A DNA stretch of 50,387 nt from Alphaproteobacteria bacterium (GCA_009694085.1 SHVW01000006.1:1-50387); one strand, 5' to 3'. Positions 37,821 through 48,775 are shown, numbered from the stretch's first letter. A program made the numbers and translations. Notes: generated by a model not told the origin, from the letters alone.

Positions 37821-39263
37821 TTAGAGAACCTTGCCCGGGTTCATGATGTTCTGCGGATCGATCGCCGCCTTGATCCGACGCATGACGTCCACCGCAGCTG
37901 CCGATTTGTAGCGCACGAGTTCGCCGCGCTTGAGCTGGCCGACACCGTGCTCAGCGCTGAAACTGCCGCCCATCTCATGGACCAACTCGTGGACGATGCT
38001 ATTGAGCCCCGGCCGCTCGGCCGCGAAGATTGCGCCATCGGCGCCGATGGGTTGGCTAAGGTTGAAATGAACATTGCCGTCGCCGACATGGCCGAAGGCG
38101 ACGACGCGCAAACCGGGCAGCGCGCGCTCGACGAGATCGGTGGCACGCGTAATGAACTCGGGCACGCGGCTGACCGCCACCGAAATATCGTGCTTGATGC
38201 TGGCGCCCTCGTGCTTCTGCGCTTCCGGGATCGATTCCCGCAGCTTCCAGAGTTGTCGGCTCTGCGCCTCGTTCTGGGCGACTGCGGCATCCAGGATCAG
38301 GCCGTCCGCCAGCGCCTGTTCCATCAGCGCCTCGAAGCGCTCGCCGAGCGATGCGTCGCCGTCCGCCGTCGTGGTCAGCTCCATTAGAAGATAGTGCCGA
38401 TAGCGCTGGGCCAAGGGATCGACCGTGTCGGGCGTGTGTTTGAACACGAAATCCAGGCAGATCCGGTCGATATACTCGAACGCCGTGACGGCATCGCCGG
38501 TCGCCGCCCTGGCCTTGGCAAGCAACGGCACGGCGGACGCGATGTCGGGCAGCGCGATCAGGGCCGTGCGCTGGTCCCGGGGCTTGGGGAACAGCTTGAG
38601 TACGGCGGCCGTGATGATGCCCAGCGTGCCCTCGGCACCGCAGAACAGGTGGCGCAGATCGTAACCCGTGTTGTCCTTGCGCAGCCGGCCGAGTCCGTCG
38701 ATCACGCTGCCATCGGGCAGCACGACCTCCAGGCCGAGCACGAGATCGCGCGCATTGCCGTAGCGCAGCACGCCGGTGCCGCCCGCATTGGTCGACAGAT
38801 TGCCGCCGATCTGGCAACTGCCCTCGGCTGCCAGGCTGAGCGGGAACAGGCGATCGGCATCCGCCGCCGCGCGCTGAAGGTCGGCCAGCACGCAACCGGC
38901 CTCGACCTCCATCGTATAATTCATGACATCGATGGCACGCACCCGATTCATGCGGCCCAGGCTGAGCACGATCTGTTCATCGCCCGGGCCGGGCACGGAG
39001 CCGCCGCACAGGCTGGTATTGCCGCCCTGGGGCACAATGCCGATGCCGGCCTCGGCGGCGGCGGCAACGATAGCGGCGACCTCAGCGGTTGAAGCGGGGC
39101 GCACCACAGCGCTGGCTTGGCCGCGATACATGGCACGCTCTTCCGTCACATAACGTTCCATGTCAGCAGCACCGTCGATCCAGCCCTTGGGGCCGACGAT
39201 ATCGCGCATCCTTGCGAATATGGCAGCGCGATCGGGCCGGCGGGGCGCATGGGCGACGGTCAT
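37821..39263 (-). CDS. FAD-binding oxidoreductase (GlcD/D-2-hydroxyglutarate dehydrogenase-like)
   Basis: VVRPASTAEVAAIVAAAAEAGIGIVPQGGNTSLCGG; FGHVGDGNVHFNLSQP; SAEHGVGQLKR. Confidence 0.9.
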   Translation of the reverse strand: MTVAHAPRRPDRAAIFARMRDIVGPKGWIDGAADMERYVTEERAMYRGQASAVVRPASTAEVAAIVAAAAEAGIGIVPQGGNTSLCGGSVPGPGDEQIVLSLGRMNRVRAIDVMNYTMEVEAGCVLADLQRAAADADRLFPLSLAAEGSCQIGGNLSTNAGGTGVLRYGNARDLVLGLEVVLPDGSVIDGLGRLRKDNTGYDLRHLFCGAEGTLGIITAAVLKLFPKPRDQRTALIALPDIASAVPLLAKARAATGDAVTAFEYIDRICLDFVFKHTPDTVDPLAQRYRHYLLMELTTTADGDASLGERFEALMEQALADGLILDAAVAQNEAQSRQLWKLRESIPEAQKHEGASIKHDISVAVSRVPEFITRATDLVERALPGLRVVAFGHVGDGNVHFNLSQPIGADGAIFAAERPGLNSIVHELVHEMGGSFSAEHGVGQLKRGELVRYKSAAAVDVMRRIKAAIDPQNIMNPGKVL

Positions 39264-39332
39264 GTCGGGTTGTCTCCTGGCATGGCTAGGATGTAGCGCC
39301 TTTGCCTGGGGCGGACAAGCCTAGCCCCCGGC

Positions 39333-40301
39333 CTAGCCGCGCGGCGCGGCGGCACGACGCAGTCGGTCGTTGATCGCCTGGCCTAACCCCTCATCCGGGA
39401 CTGACATGACCGCGATACCGGCCAGGTCCGGGCGGTCCAGAGCGCGCAACATGGCGAAGAGATTGGTCGCGGCCTCCATCGGATCGCCGGAGGTACTGAG
39501 ATTGAGCATCGTGGCGGCGCCAGGCGGTACGCGGGCTCCGAAGGCAAGCAGTGCCTCGTCGGCGCGGACGTCGATCGCGTCGAGGCGCAGGGGTAGTGAC
39601 GGCGCATAGTGACTGGCGAGCATGCCGGGGGAGCGCATTGGCTGTTCTGGATCGCTATCGGGAAGCGCCACGGGCCCGATCATGGCCTCGATCTCTGCGA
39701 GAGTCATACCGCCCGGACGAAGCAGCGCCGCCTGTGGGCGGGATAAGTCGAGGACGGTCGATTCGAGGCCGACCGGGCATGGGCCGCCATCGAGGATGAG
39801 GGCAAGAACGGTATCGTCGAAATCGTCGGCGACATGGGCGGCGGTCGTCGGGCTAACCCGGCCGGAGGGATTGGCGCTGGGACCAACGATGGGGCGGTCG
39901 AACAGGCGGATCAGGTCCCGCGTGTCTTCCCGCGCGGGCATGCGCACGGCCAGCGTATCCAGCCCGGCGCCGGCCAGCAGCGATACCGGACAATTCGGCT
40001 GGCGCGGGAGCACCAGCGTCAAAGGCCCCGGCCACAGCCGAGCCACCAGAAGATCGGCGCGGTCGTCGAACCTGACGAGGCGGCGTAGGCTCTCGGCGTC
40101 GGCGCCGTGAACGATCAAAGGGTTGAAGGTCGGCCGGCCTTTGGCGGCATAGACGGCCGCCACCGCCGTATCGCTCGTAGCGTCGGCGCCAAGGCCATAG
40201 ACCGTCTCCGTAGGGAACGCGACCAGCCGGCCGGCGCGCAGTAGCGCCGCGGCCCGGGCCAGGGCGGGGCCGTCGGCGCGGACGATCGGCGGTGATGTCA
40301 T
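39333..40301 (-). CDS. L-threonylcarbamoyladenylate synthase (Sua5 type)
   Basis: VAFPTETVYGLGADATSD, KGRPTFNPLIVH, SANPSGRVSPT, SPGMLASHYAP. Confidence 0.92.
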   Translation of the reverse strand: MTSPPIVRADGPALARAAALLRAGRLVAFPTETVYGLGADATSDTAVAAVYAAKGRPTFNPLIVHGADAESLRRLVRFDDRADLLVARLWPGPLTLVLPRQPNCPVSLLAGAGLDTLAVRMPAREDTRDLIRLFDRPIVGPSANPSGRVSPTTAAHVADDFDDTVLALILDGGPCPVGLESTVLDLSRPQAALLRPGGMTLAEIEAMIGPVALPDSDPEQPMRSPGMLASHYAPSLPLRLDAIDVRADEALLAFGARVPPGAATMLNLSTSGDPMEAATNLFAMLRALDRPDLAGIAVMSVPDEGLGQAINDRLRRAAAPRG

Positions 40302-40431
40302 GCGGCGAACTCCTCGGCGGGCGCGCAATCTGGGGCCCAGGCGCGTCTGGGTCAATTGCCCCAATTGCGATTCGATGCCGGTCTCTTTAGAGTGACCTTA
40401 CCCCCGTGGACTACCTGGGGATCAGGAGAAT

Positions 40432-41910
40432 ATGTCGAAAAAACCCGAATCCGGCGGCGTCGTATCGCGCGTCTTCAGTTTTCTGACGTCTGATGAGCCG
40501 TCCAACAAGCCCAAGCCGAAGCCGGCGACAGCGCCATCGACGGCGCCGGTTGCGACAGCAACCGCAACGCCTGCGCCGGCCGATTCCGGGCGCGCTGAAA
40601 TCGCACGCCAAGCCGGCCTAAAATCGGCGCGATCAGCGGCGAAAAATCAAGATCGTCAACCTGAACGCGGCGAAGACCGGATTGTCCAAGCTGTGGTCGT
40701 CCTTCCGCAGCAAGTTAATGGATTCGACCGAGCAGACGATCAAGAGCCAGCTTGGGCCCGGCGACAAGGTCGTTAAAACCGGCGAGGGCGAATATCTCGC
40801 AACCTTTGCGGAAGCCGACCAAGGCGATGCTCAACGTGCGACCGATGCTATTCTTCGCAAAGTGCGCGGCCAGCTCGACGAAGGCGGCGAGGGTAGCGAA
40901 GACGCCTGGGTGCGTGGCGCTGCGGTGGAGTTGCCGAAGCGGCCGGATGCGGCGGTGCCAGCGAGCGAGACAATTCCCGAAAAGCAAACCGACTTCGGTC
41001 AGAGCCAGACCAAAGCCGAGCAGCAGGCGGAGTTTGGCCGGAGCCAGACCAAGGCAGAGCAGCAGGCGGAGTTCGGCCAGAGCCAATCCAAGGCAGAGAA
41101 GCAGGCCGAGTTCGAGCGGTCTCAGACCAGGGCGGAGAAGCAGGCTGAGTTCGAGCGGTCCCAGACCAGGGCCGAGAAACAGGCCGAGTTCGAGCGGTCT
41201 CAGACACGAGGGGAGAAACAGGCCGATGTCGGCCGCGGGTTGGCGCAGTATCCGCGTTTATCTGTACGCCCGAACGCAGTGGCCGCGACGGCGCGCTGCT
41301 CGGCGAAGCGGCCATGCCGCCCGGCGTGGACGAAGATGGCGTCATGCTGAGCGACATGCATGTCCTGCGCGTCGCCATCGACAGCGTGGCGACATTGGTT
41401 GCGCGGCGCACGCCGGCGCTGATCGTGGCGTCGATCCGTTATCAGTCCCTTGCCGGCAAACACAAGGTGCGCGTATTGGAGGCGCTACGCACAATCCCGC
41501 GCGAATTGAAGCAGTACATAATCATCGGCCTCGTCGGCATCCCAACGGATTCTTCGAAGACGATCATCGGCGTGAATATCCAAAGCTTCAGCTAGTTCTA
41601 CCGTTCCGTAGCCGGACGGACCAATCTTCAGCGACCTCTGTTCGCCAGCTTCATCAACCTCAACCTGTCCTTCGTCGGCATCGATTTGACGGCGCTTGGC
41701 CAATCCGCCCGCGAGGCCGCGCCCGCCCAGTTCGAGGGCTTCTGCCAGAAGGCTAAGGCCTCGCGCGTCGATACCTATATCTGGGGCGTGGACAATCCCG
41801 TCGCCTTCAAGATGGCGGCGAAGGCCGGCTTCGGGCTGATCAATGGTCTGCCCGTGGGTGCGCCTGTGGAGGCGCCGACAGGCGCATTCAAAACTCAACC
41901 CAAACTCTGA
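40432..41910 (+). pseudogene. Repeat-containing protein with degenerate GGDEF/EAL-like segments; multiple frameshifts and an in-frame TAG
   Basis: 40432 frame -> 40682 frame (SKLWSSFRSKLMDSTEQTIKSQLGPGDKVVKTGEGEYLATFAEAD…) -> 41314 frame (…IIGVNIQSFS*) -> same frame resumes FYRSVAGRTNLQRPLFASFINLNLSFVGIDLT…. Confidence 0.5.
40994..41227 (+). repeat. Six tandem 39-bp (13-aa) coding repeats, consensus F(G/E)(Q/R)SQ(T/S)(K/R)AE(Q/K)QAE
   Basis: FGQSQTKAEQQAE / FGRSQTKAEQQAE / FGQSQSKAEKQAE / FERSQTRAEKQAE / FERSQTRAEKQAE / FERSQTRGEKQAD. Confidence 0.85.
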
Positions 41911-41988
41911 CCGTTCAATCCCGCGGGCGGTGGCGGGCCGGCCCCGAATCATGCTACGTCCGGCTATGATAATCGTCGATGTGGAGTT

Positions 41989-42660
41989 TTGGGCATGGCC
42001 GCGCGCGTTTTAACCATCGCCCAGCAGAAGGGCGGCGCCGGCAAGACGACGCTCGCCGCTCACTTGGCGGTGGCTTGGAGCCTTGCCGGCCATCGCGTTG
42101 CGATCGTCGATATCGATCCCCAGGCAAGCCTAACTCAATGGGATCGCATGCGCGGCGAGCGGGCTCAGGCAAGTGAAAGCGCCGGTGGCGTTGCCAAGCT
42201 AGCACCGCTTCACGTGGTATCGATTGCCGGGTGGCGCCTGGCCAGCGAAGCCGACCGGCTCAAACGCGGTTACGATATCGTGCTCATCGACAGCCCGCCG
42301 CACATGGAGACCGAAGCCAAGATCGCGGTGCGCGCGGCCGATTTTGTAATCGTGCCGGTGCAGCCGAGCCCGATGGATTTATGGGCGACCCAGGGCACGC
42401 TCGATCTGATCAAGAAGGAGCGTCGTCCAGCCCTGATCGTGCTGAACCGCGTGCCCGCGCGGGCCAGCCTGACGACCGCTATGCGCACTCGCATTGAGGA
42501 ATTGGGCGTCGAGTGCGCCGCGACAACCGTGGGCAGCCGCGTGTCGTTGGCCTCCAGCCTGCTCGAAGGCCGCGGCATCGGCGAGGCTGCGCCGTCTAGC
42601 ACCGCAGGTCGGGAGATCGCCGCCCTGGCCGAGGAAATCTGGGCCGCAGCAAAAAGATAG
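41989..42660 (+). CDS. ParA-family ATPase (orphan)
   Basis: AQQKGGAGKTTLAAHLAVA deviant Walker A, IVDIDPQASLTQW, DIVLIDSPPHMET. Confidence 0.85.
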   Translation: MGMAARVLTIAQQKGGAGKTTLAAHLAVAWSLAGHRVAIVDIDPQASLTQWDRMRGERAQASESAGGVAKLAPLHVVSIAGWRLASEADRLKRGYDIVLIDSPPHMETEAKIAVRAADFVIVPVQPSPMDLWATQGTLDLIKKERRPALIVLNRVPARASLTTAMRTRIEELGVECAATTVGSRVSLASSLLEGRGIGEAAPSSTAGREIAALAEEIWAAAKR

Positions 42661-42762
42661 GACCCCGACAAGAGCTTGCCCTCAGCCCGGCGTGGGGCGA
42701 CAATGACCGAACCGGCGGGCAACGTTCCGTTGGCGCGATAGTAGCGGTTTGGGCGTGACCTC

Positions 42763-43486
42763 ATGACAAAGGTCGACCTGGAGATTCCAGGAAGCCGGCA
42801 AGCTCGGATGAGCCGGCAGCCGCTCGCCCTGGCACTTACCCTGACAATGATCGTACTGGTCGTCGCAGCGTTGGCTGCGGCGGTGGCCTGGCGAGCCGAT
42901 CGGCGCTCGGTCGAGCGCGCGCGCGCTCATCGTCGGAGGGATCGGCGCAGATGCCGACGCGATCGGCCGCGGAGCCATCGCTTTTGCGCGCGGCGCACTG
43001 GGCGAACGATCTGGGTTTGACGATACCGCGCAGCTGGAGAAGGCCACTGACGACATTGCGCGTGGCATCGATTTGGCTGAGGTCGCTGTCATCGCCGCCG
43101 ATGGCACTGTGGTGATTGACCGCGCCGGTCAGGTTGGAGCTGCGAGCGACCCATTCCAGCGGTTGCTCGGGGGCCTCGACGAACTGATCCAACGCGCGCG
43201 CCAGCGCGGCATGGCGACCGGCTTGCTTGCCCAGGATGAGGGCGTGATGATCGCCGCCGCTGCAACGCTGATCCACCCGCGATCCTCTATGACCGCTCCG
43301 GTCGTGATCTTCGTTCGCCCGCTCAGCGCCCCGATGCTACGACGCTTGGGCGAGGACCGCGGCACCGATGGCTTGTCCTTCCGTGCCGAGGCAAGAACGT
43401 CGATCTGGCGGCCGCTCGGCAGCCAGGCAAGCTTGTCCCTCGTTGCGATCAACGGTCTGCCGCGCGCTGCTTACATCCGCGCCGGT
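42763..43486 (+). pseudogene. Remnant of a membrane sensor (TM + CHASE4-like extracytoplasmic segment), frameshifted near 42915-42927
   Basis: TM in frame 42763 (LALALTLTMIVLVVAALAAAVAWRADRRSVERAR) continues in frame 2 as ALIVGGIGADADAIGRGAIAFARGALGERSGFDDTAQLEKATDDIARGIDLAEVAVIAADGTVVIDRAG. Confidence 0.45.
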
Positions 43487-44803
43487 GTGGTAGCGCGATC
43501 CCTATTGCCGGTTCTGGCATTCCTAGCGAGCATCCTGGCCGCGCCGGCGGTCTCGGCCCAGAGGTTTGAACCGACACGGCGCTGGCTTAGGCCGGTGGAC
43601 GATTTGGGTGTGGTGCTGATGGAGCGTCCGCTCCTGCCTCTGGCAGCTCTATCGCTCGATCCCGAACGCGCTTGGCTGGAGCGACTGGGCTTCGCGTTGT
43701 TCCGCTCCCCCGATTTGTTTGGCGAAATGGCGCGCCGCGCCGGCCTATCCTGCGAGGTCTGCCATATCGGAGGCGGCGCCAATCGTCGCTTCTTCGTCGA
43801 GGGTGCATCGATCAAGCCCGGCACTTTCGATGTGACGAGCTCGGTATTCGAGGGGGGCATCGATGACGGACGGTTCAACCCGCTAACCATTCCCGGCCTG
43901 GGCGGCGCGGCGCAGACGGCGCCGTTCGGTCATCGCGGAGAGTTCAAGGATCTGGCCGCAGTCACGCGCCATGTTATCGTTGAAGAGTTCGGCGGCGTAG
44001 AACCCGATCGCCAAGCGGTGGCTGCACTGGTGGCCCATATGGAGCGCTTGAAGCCGCCCGACAACCGATTGCTTGACGATCTCGGCCGCCTATCGAACCA
44101 GGCTTCGGCCGCCGCGCGCGCGGGCGAGGCGTTATTTCATCGCGTATTTCCCGGCAGTTCTACTCTGAGCTGTGCCGCCTGCCACACACCGACCTCTCAT
44201 TTCGGGGATGGCCGGCGTCACGATGTCGGCACCGGCGGCTTGATCGACACCCCGTCTCTACGGCGCGGCAATCTGCTGCCGCCTTTCATGCATGATGGGC
44301 GGTTCGATCGCCTCGACCAGGTGGTGGCCTATTTCGATAGCCATTTTGGGCTCGACCTCGATCCGGGCGATCGGGCGAACCTGATCGCCTATCTGGAGGC
44401 GGTTGACGGGGGTGGGGCGGTGGAGCCGGTCGCGCTGATCGGCGATCTCGATGTCGTCGATGAACTTGCGACGGCGGCGGCCGGGGCGATCGAGCGACGT
44501 GCATTGAGCGTCCTTTCGCCTGTCATCGGTGTTGTTCGGCGCGAGCTGGGGCAAATCCACGAGCGGTTCTTCGGCGAGGCTCAGGGTTTGGCTGAGGCGC
44601 GCCAAACCCTGATTCACCTCTCCGCCGGTTTTCGTGAGGCCGAACGCCATGGGGAGGCTGGCAACTGGCTATTGGCCGGTGAATGGTTCCGACGCACGCG
44701 GGATGAGTTGGGCGCTGCTCGCTCGGTCTTGGAGGCCGTAGCCCCACGCTCGCTTTACGATCCCGAGTTACTCAAACGTGCCCTCGCTGCCCGGCTCCGC
44801 TAG
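43487..44803 (+). CDS. Diheme c-type cytochrome (cytochrome c peroxidase-like family)
   Basis: Internal signal peptide VVARSLLPVLAFLASILAAPAVSAQ; CEVCH and CAACH heme motifs; GHRGEFKDL, PPFMHDGRFDRLDQVVAYF. Confidence 0.75.
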   Translation: MVARSLLPVLAFLASILAAPAVSAQRFEPTRRWLRPVDDLGVVLMERPLLPLAALSLDPERAWLERLGFALFRSPDLFGEMARRAGLSCEVCHIGGGANRRFFVEGASIKPGTFDVTSSVFEGGIDDGRFNPLTIPGLGGAAQTAPFGHRGEFKDLAAVTRHVIVEEFGGVEPDRQAVAALVAHMERLKPPDNRLLDDLGRLSNQASAAARAGEALFHRVFPGSSTLSCAACHTPTSHFGDGRRHDVGTGGLIDTPSLRRGNLLPPFMHDGRFDRLDQVVAYFDSHFGLDLDPGDRANLIAYLEAVDGGGAVEPVALIGDLDVVDELATAAAGAIERRALSVLSPVIGVVRRELGQIHERFFGEAQGLAEARQTLIHLSAGFREAERHGEAGNWLLAGEWFRRTRDELGAARSVLEAVAPRSLYDPELLKRALAARLR

Positions 44804-45495
44804 ATCAGGCGTGGCGCAGGATCGTCCAGCGGCACGAGGATATCCGGGTCGTCATGGCGCACGACATTGACGCGGCGGGAAATCGGATAGGCTTTCAGTG
44901 CCATGCCGACGAATGGGCCAAGCAAGGACGATAACCGGTCTGCCGGCGTGGCGGGATCGAGCCAGGCGGCACAGTCGGCAGCGGACAATATGACGGGCAT
45001 GCGATCGTGAATGGCGGCAAGTTCGGGTGTCGGCATCGTTGTCATGAGGGTGAAGGAGAGTAGGGGAGGGGTATCCGTGCGCGCAGGATCGCGCCAACTT
45101 TCCCACAACCCCGCCAGTGCCATCGCACCGCCGGCTGCGGGCGCGATGTGGAAGGGCTGTTTGCCCGAGGGATCGCTGCGCCATTCGTAATAGCCATTCG
45201 CCGGCACCACGCAGCGTCGTGCCCGGAAGGCTGAGCGGAAGGACGGCTTGTCCGCCGCCGTCTCCGATCGCGCATTGATGAGCGGTGCGCTCGGTGCCAT
45301 TGCCTTGGACCAGGACGGCACAAGCCCCCAGCGCATGAACACAAGTTCGCGTTGCCCGCCGTCGCGTCGGCAGATGACAGGTGCCTCCTGGGTTGGCGCG
45401 ATGTTGTACCGCGGTGCCAGATTGGGCCGCTCGGGAAAATCGAACAGCCGCGCCAATGCCTCTACGGGCAGGGTCAGATTATAGCGGCCGCACAT
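44800..45495 (-). CDS. SOS response-associated peptidase (SRAP/YedK-HMCES family)
   Basis: MCGRYNLTLP with catalytic Cys2; PRYNIAPTQ; MRWGLVPSW; NARSETAADKPSFRSAF; ANGYYEW. Confidence 0.92.
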   Translation of the reverse strand: MCGRYNLTLPVEALARLFDFPERPNLAPRYNIAPTQEAPVICRRDGGQRELVFMRWGLVPSWSKAMAPSAPLINARSETAADKPSFRSAFRARRCVVPANGYYEWRSDPSGKQPFHIAPAAGGAMALAGLWESWRDPARTDTPPLLSFTLMTTMPTPELAAIHDRMPVILSAADCAAWLDPATPADRLSSLLGPFVGMALKAYPISRRVNVVRHDDPDILVPLDDPAPRLI

Positions 45496-45646
45496 GGGCA
45501 ACTCCGGTCGAGATGGCGCCCAGAATGCCTTGCCATGTCGTGGCGGCCAAGCCGAGATCGGGGATGCCGATCGGGGTTGGCCGTTGTCTTCGGCTCGCCT
45601 ATGATCGACGCGCAATCCAGTGTCAACGGACAGAGGTGCGTTTTCC

Positions 45647-47989
45647 ATGGTCAAGTTCGGCGTCGGTCAACCCATCCGTCGAGTCGAGGATCAACGGTTC
45701 CTGACGGGAACAGGTCGTTACACCGACGACGTCACGCTGCCGGGGCAAGCCTATGTCTATATCTTGCGCTCCTCCCATGCCCATGCCGATTTCAAGATCG
45801 ACGATCTGACGGCGGCGCGTAAGGCCCCCGGTGTACGCGCCGTGCTGACCGGCGCCGATTATCAGGCCGATGGACTCAATTCCATGCCGTGCAAGGCGCC
45901 AGTTAAGAATCGCGATGGCAAGGATCAGGTCCTGCCGCCGCGCTGGCCGCTAGCGGTCGGAACTGTACGCCATGTCGGGGACCCCGTGGCCCTTGTGGTA
46001 GCGGCGACGCCGGCTCAGGCACGCGACGCCGCAGAATTGATAGATATCTCATGGAAGGACAAGCCGGCGGTGACTGATACCGCAGGTGCGGTCGAACCGG
46101 ACGCCCCACAGGTTTGGCCGCAATGTCCGAACAATATCAGCTTCGATTGGGAGAACGGCAATAAGGAGAAGACCGACGCCGCTTTCGCCCGCGCCGCCCA
46201 TACCGTGAAGTTGCGCCTGGTCAACAACCGCGTCGTCGCCAACTCCCTGGAGATGCGCGGCGCGCTCGCCGCCTATGACCCCGCCACCAAGCGCTACACG
46301 CTCTACACCTCGACCCAGGGCTCGCATTCCGTGCGCGGCTTGATGGCGAAGGACATCTTCAATGTCGACCTCGGCCAGATTCGCGTCGTTACGCCCGATG
46401 TCGGCGGCGGCTTCGGCATGAAGCTGTTCTGCTATCCCGAATATGTGCTGACCGCTTGGGCGGCCAAGCGTGCGGGCTGCCCGGTCAAGTGGACTTGCGA
46501 GCGATCCGATGCCTTCCTCAGCGACACCCATGGCCGCGACAATGTGACCGATGCCGAACTGGCGCTGGACGCCCGGGGCAAGTTCATCGCGATGCGCTGC
46601 ACGACCTACGCCAATATGGGCGCTTATCTCTCGGATTACGCGCCGTTCATTCCGACCGGCTGCGGTACTGACATGCTGGTCGGCGTCTATACCTTCGAGG
46701 CCGCTTATGTGCGCGTGCTCGCCACCTTCACCCATACCGTGCCGGTCGATGCCTATCGCGGTGCCGGCCGGCCCGAGGCGGCCTATGTGGTGGAACGCAT
46801 GGTCGATGCGGCGGCCCGTCAGCTCAAGCTACCGGTCGACGAAATCCGTCGGCGCAATTTCATTTCGGCCAAGGCGATGCCGTACAAGACCGCCATGGCC
46901 TGGACCTATGACAGCGGCGATTTCGTCCAGAACATGACCAAGGCCATGAAAATCGCGGATTGGCAGGGTTTCGCCCAGCGCCGCGCGGAGTCGAAAAAGC
47001 GCGGTCGGCTGCGCGGCATCGGCATGTCCTACTACATCGAAACCTGCGGCATGGGCCCCGGCGATTCCGCTATCGTCAGGGTCGAACCCGACGGCAAGGT
47101 GACGATCCTGATCGGCACCCAGTCGAACGGTCAGGGCCACGAGACCTCGTACACCCAGATCATTTCGGAGAAGCTGGGCGTGCCGGCGGAATCGATCCGC
47201 GTGTTCCAGGGCGACACCGATATGATCAAGACCGGCAATGGCACCGGCGGATCGCGCTCTCTACCCGAGGGCGGTGTGGCGCTGGACAAGGCGGCGCGGC
47301 GCCTGATCGAAAAGGGCAAGAAAATCGCCGCCTATGCCCTTGAAACGGCGGAAGCCGATATCGAGTTCGCCGATGGCCGCTTCACCGTGGTGGGCACCGA
47401 TCGCTCGCTCAGCATTCTTGACGTTGGACGGGTCGCAGCCGATCCGAAGAAAATACCGGCCGGACTCGATACCGGGCTCGACGGCACCGATGAATACACC
47501 TCTAAGTCGCCGACTTTCCCAAATGGCTGCCATGTCTGCGAGATCGAAATCGATCCCGAAACCGGAACGGTGATCCCGATCAAACATACGGTGGTCGACG
47601 ATTTCGGGCGCATGATCAATCCGTTGCTGCTGGAGGGCCAAATCCATGGCGGCGTGGCCCAGGGCTACGGCCAGGCGCTCTACGAGAACGCGGTCTATGA
47701 TTCCGAATCCGGCCAGCTCCTGAACGGTTCGTTTATGGATTACTGCATGCCGCGCGCCGATCAGGTGCCGCCTGTTACCTTCGACACTCACAATGTGCTC
47801 TGCACGACCAACCCACTCGGCATCAAGGGCTGCGGCGAGGCCGGCGCGATCGGTGCGCCGCCAGCGGTGGTCAATGCGGTCGTCGACGCGCTCGAACCCT
47901 ATGGCGTTCGGCATATCGACATGCCCGTGACCGCACACAAGATCTGGCAAGTGATCAACGGCGCCTCCTCCGCCCAGGCGGCCGACTAA
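45647..47989 (+). CDS. Xanthine dehydrogenase/CoxL-family molybdopterin-binding subunit (form II-like)
   Basis: GQPIRRVEDQRFLTGTGRYTDDV; AYRGAGRPEAAYVVERMVD (form II AYRGAGR motif). Confidence 0.9.
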   Translation: MVKFGVGQPIRRVEDQRFLTGTGRYTDDVTLPGQAYVYILRSSHAHADFKIDDLTAARKAPGVRAVLTGADYQADGLNSMPCKAPVKNRDGKDQVLPPRWPLAVGTVRHVGDPVALVVAATPAQARDAAELIDISWKDKPAVTDTAGAVEPDAPQVWPQCPNNISFDWENGNKEKTDAAFARAAHTVKLRLVNNRVVANSLEMRGALAAYDPATKRYTLYTSTQGSHSVRGLMAKDIFNVDLGQIRVVTPDVGGGFGMKLFCYPEYVLTAWAAKRAGCPVKWTCERSDAFLSDTHGRDNVTDAELALDARGKFIAMRCTTYANMGAYLSDYAPFIPTGCGTDMLVGVYTFEAAYVRVLATFTHTVPVDAYRGAGRPEAAYVVERMVDAAARQLKLPVDEIRRRNFISAKAMPYKTAMAWTYDSGDFVQNMTKAMKIADWQGFAQRRAESKKRGRLRGIGMSYYIETCGMGPGDSAIVRVEPDGKVTILIGTQSNGQGHETSYTQIISEKLGVPAESIRVFQGDTDMIKTGNGTGGSRSLPEGGVALDKAARRLIEKGKKIAAYALETAEADIEFADGRFTVVGTDRSLSILDVGRVAADPKKIPAGLDTGLDGTDEYTSKSPTFPNGCHVCEIEIDPETGTVIPIKHTVVDDFGRMINPLLLEGQIHGGVAQGYGQALYENAVYDSESGQLLNGSFMDYCMPRADQVPPVTFDTHNVLCTTNPLGIKGCGEAGAIGAPPAVVNAVVDALEPYGVRHIDMPVTAHKIWQVINGASSAQAAD

Positions 47990-47992
47990 GGG

Positions 47993-48755
<763 letters not shown>

Positions 48756-48775
<20 letters not shown>

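Noticed and set aside
40994-41227. CRISPR array
   Set aside because: Contiguous 39-bp in-frame coding repeats without unique spacers.
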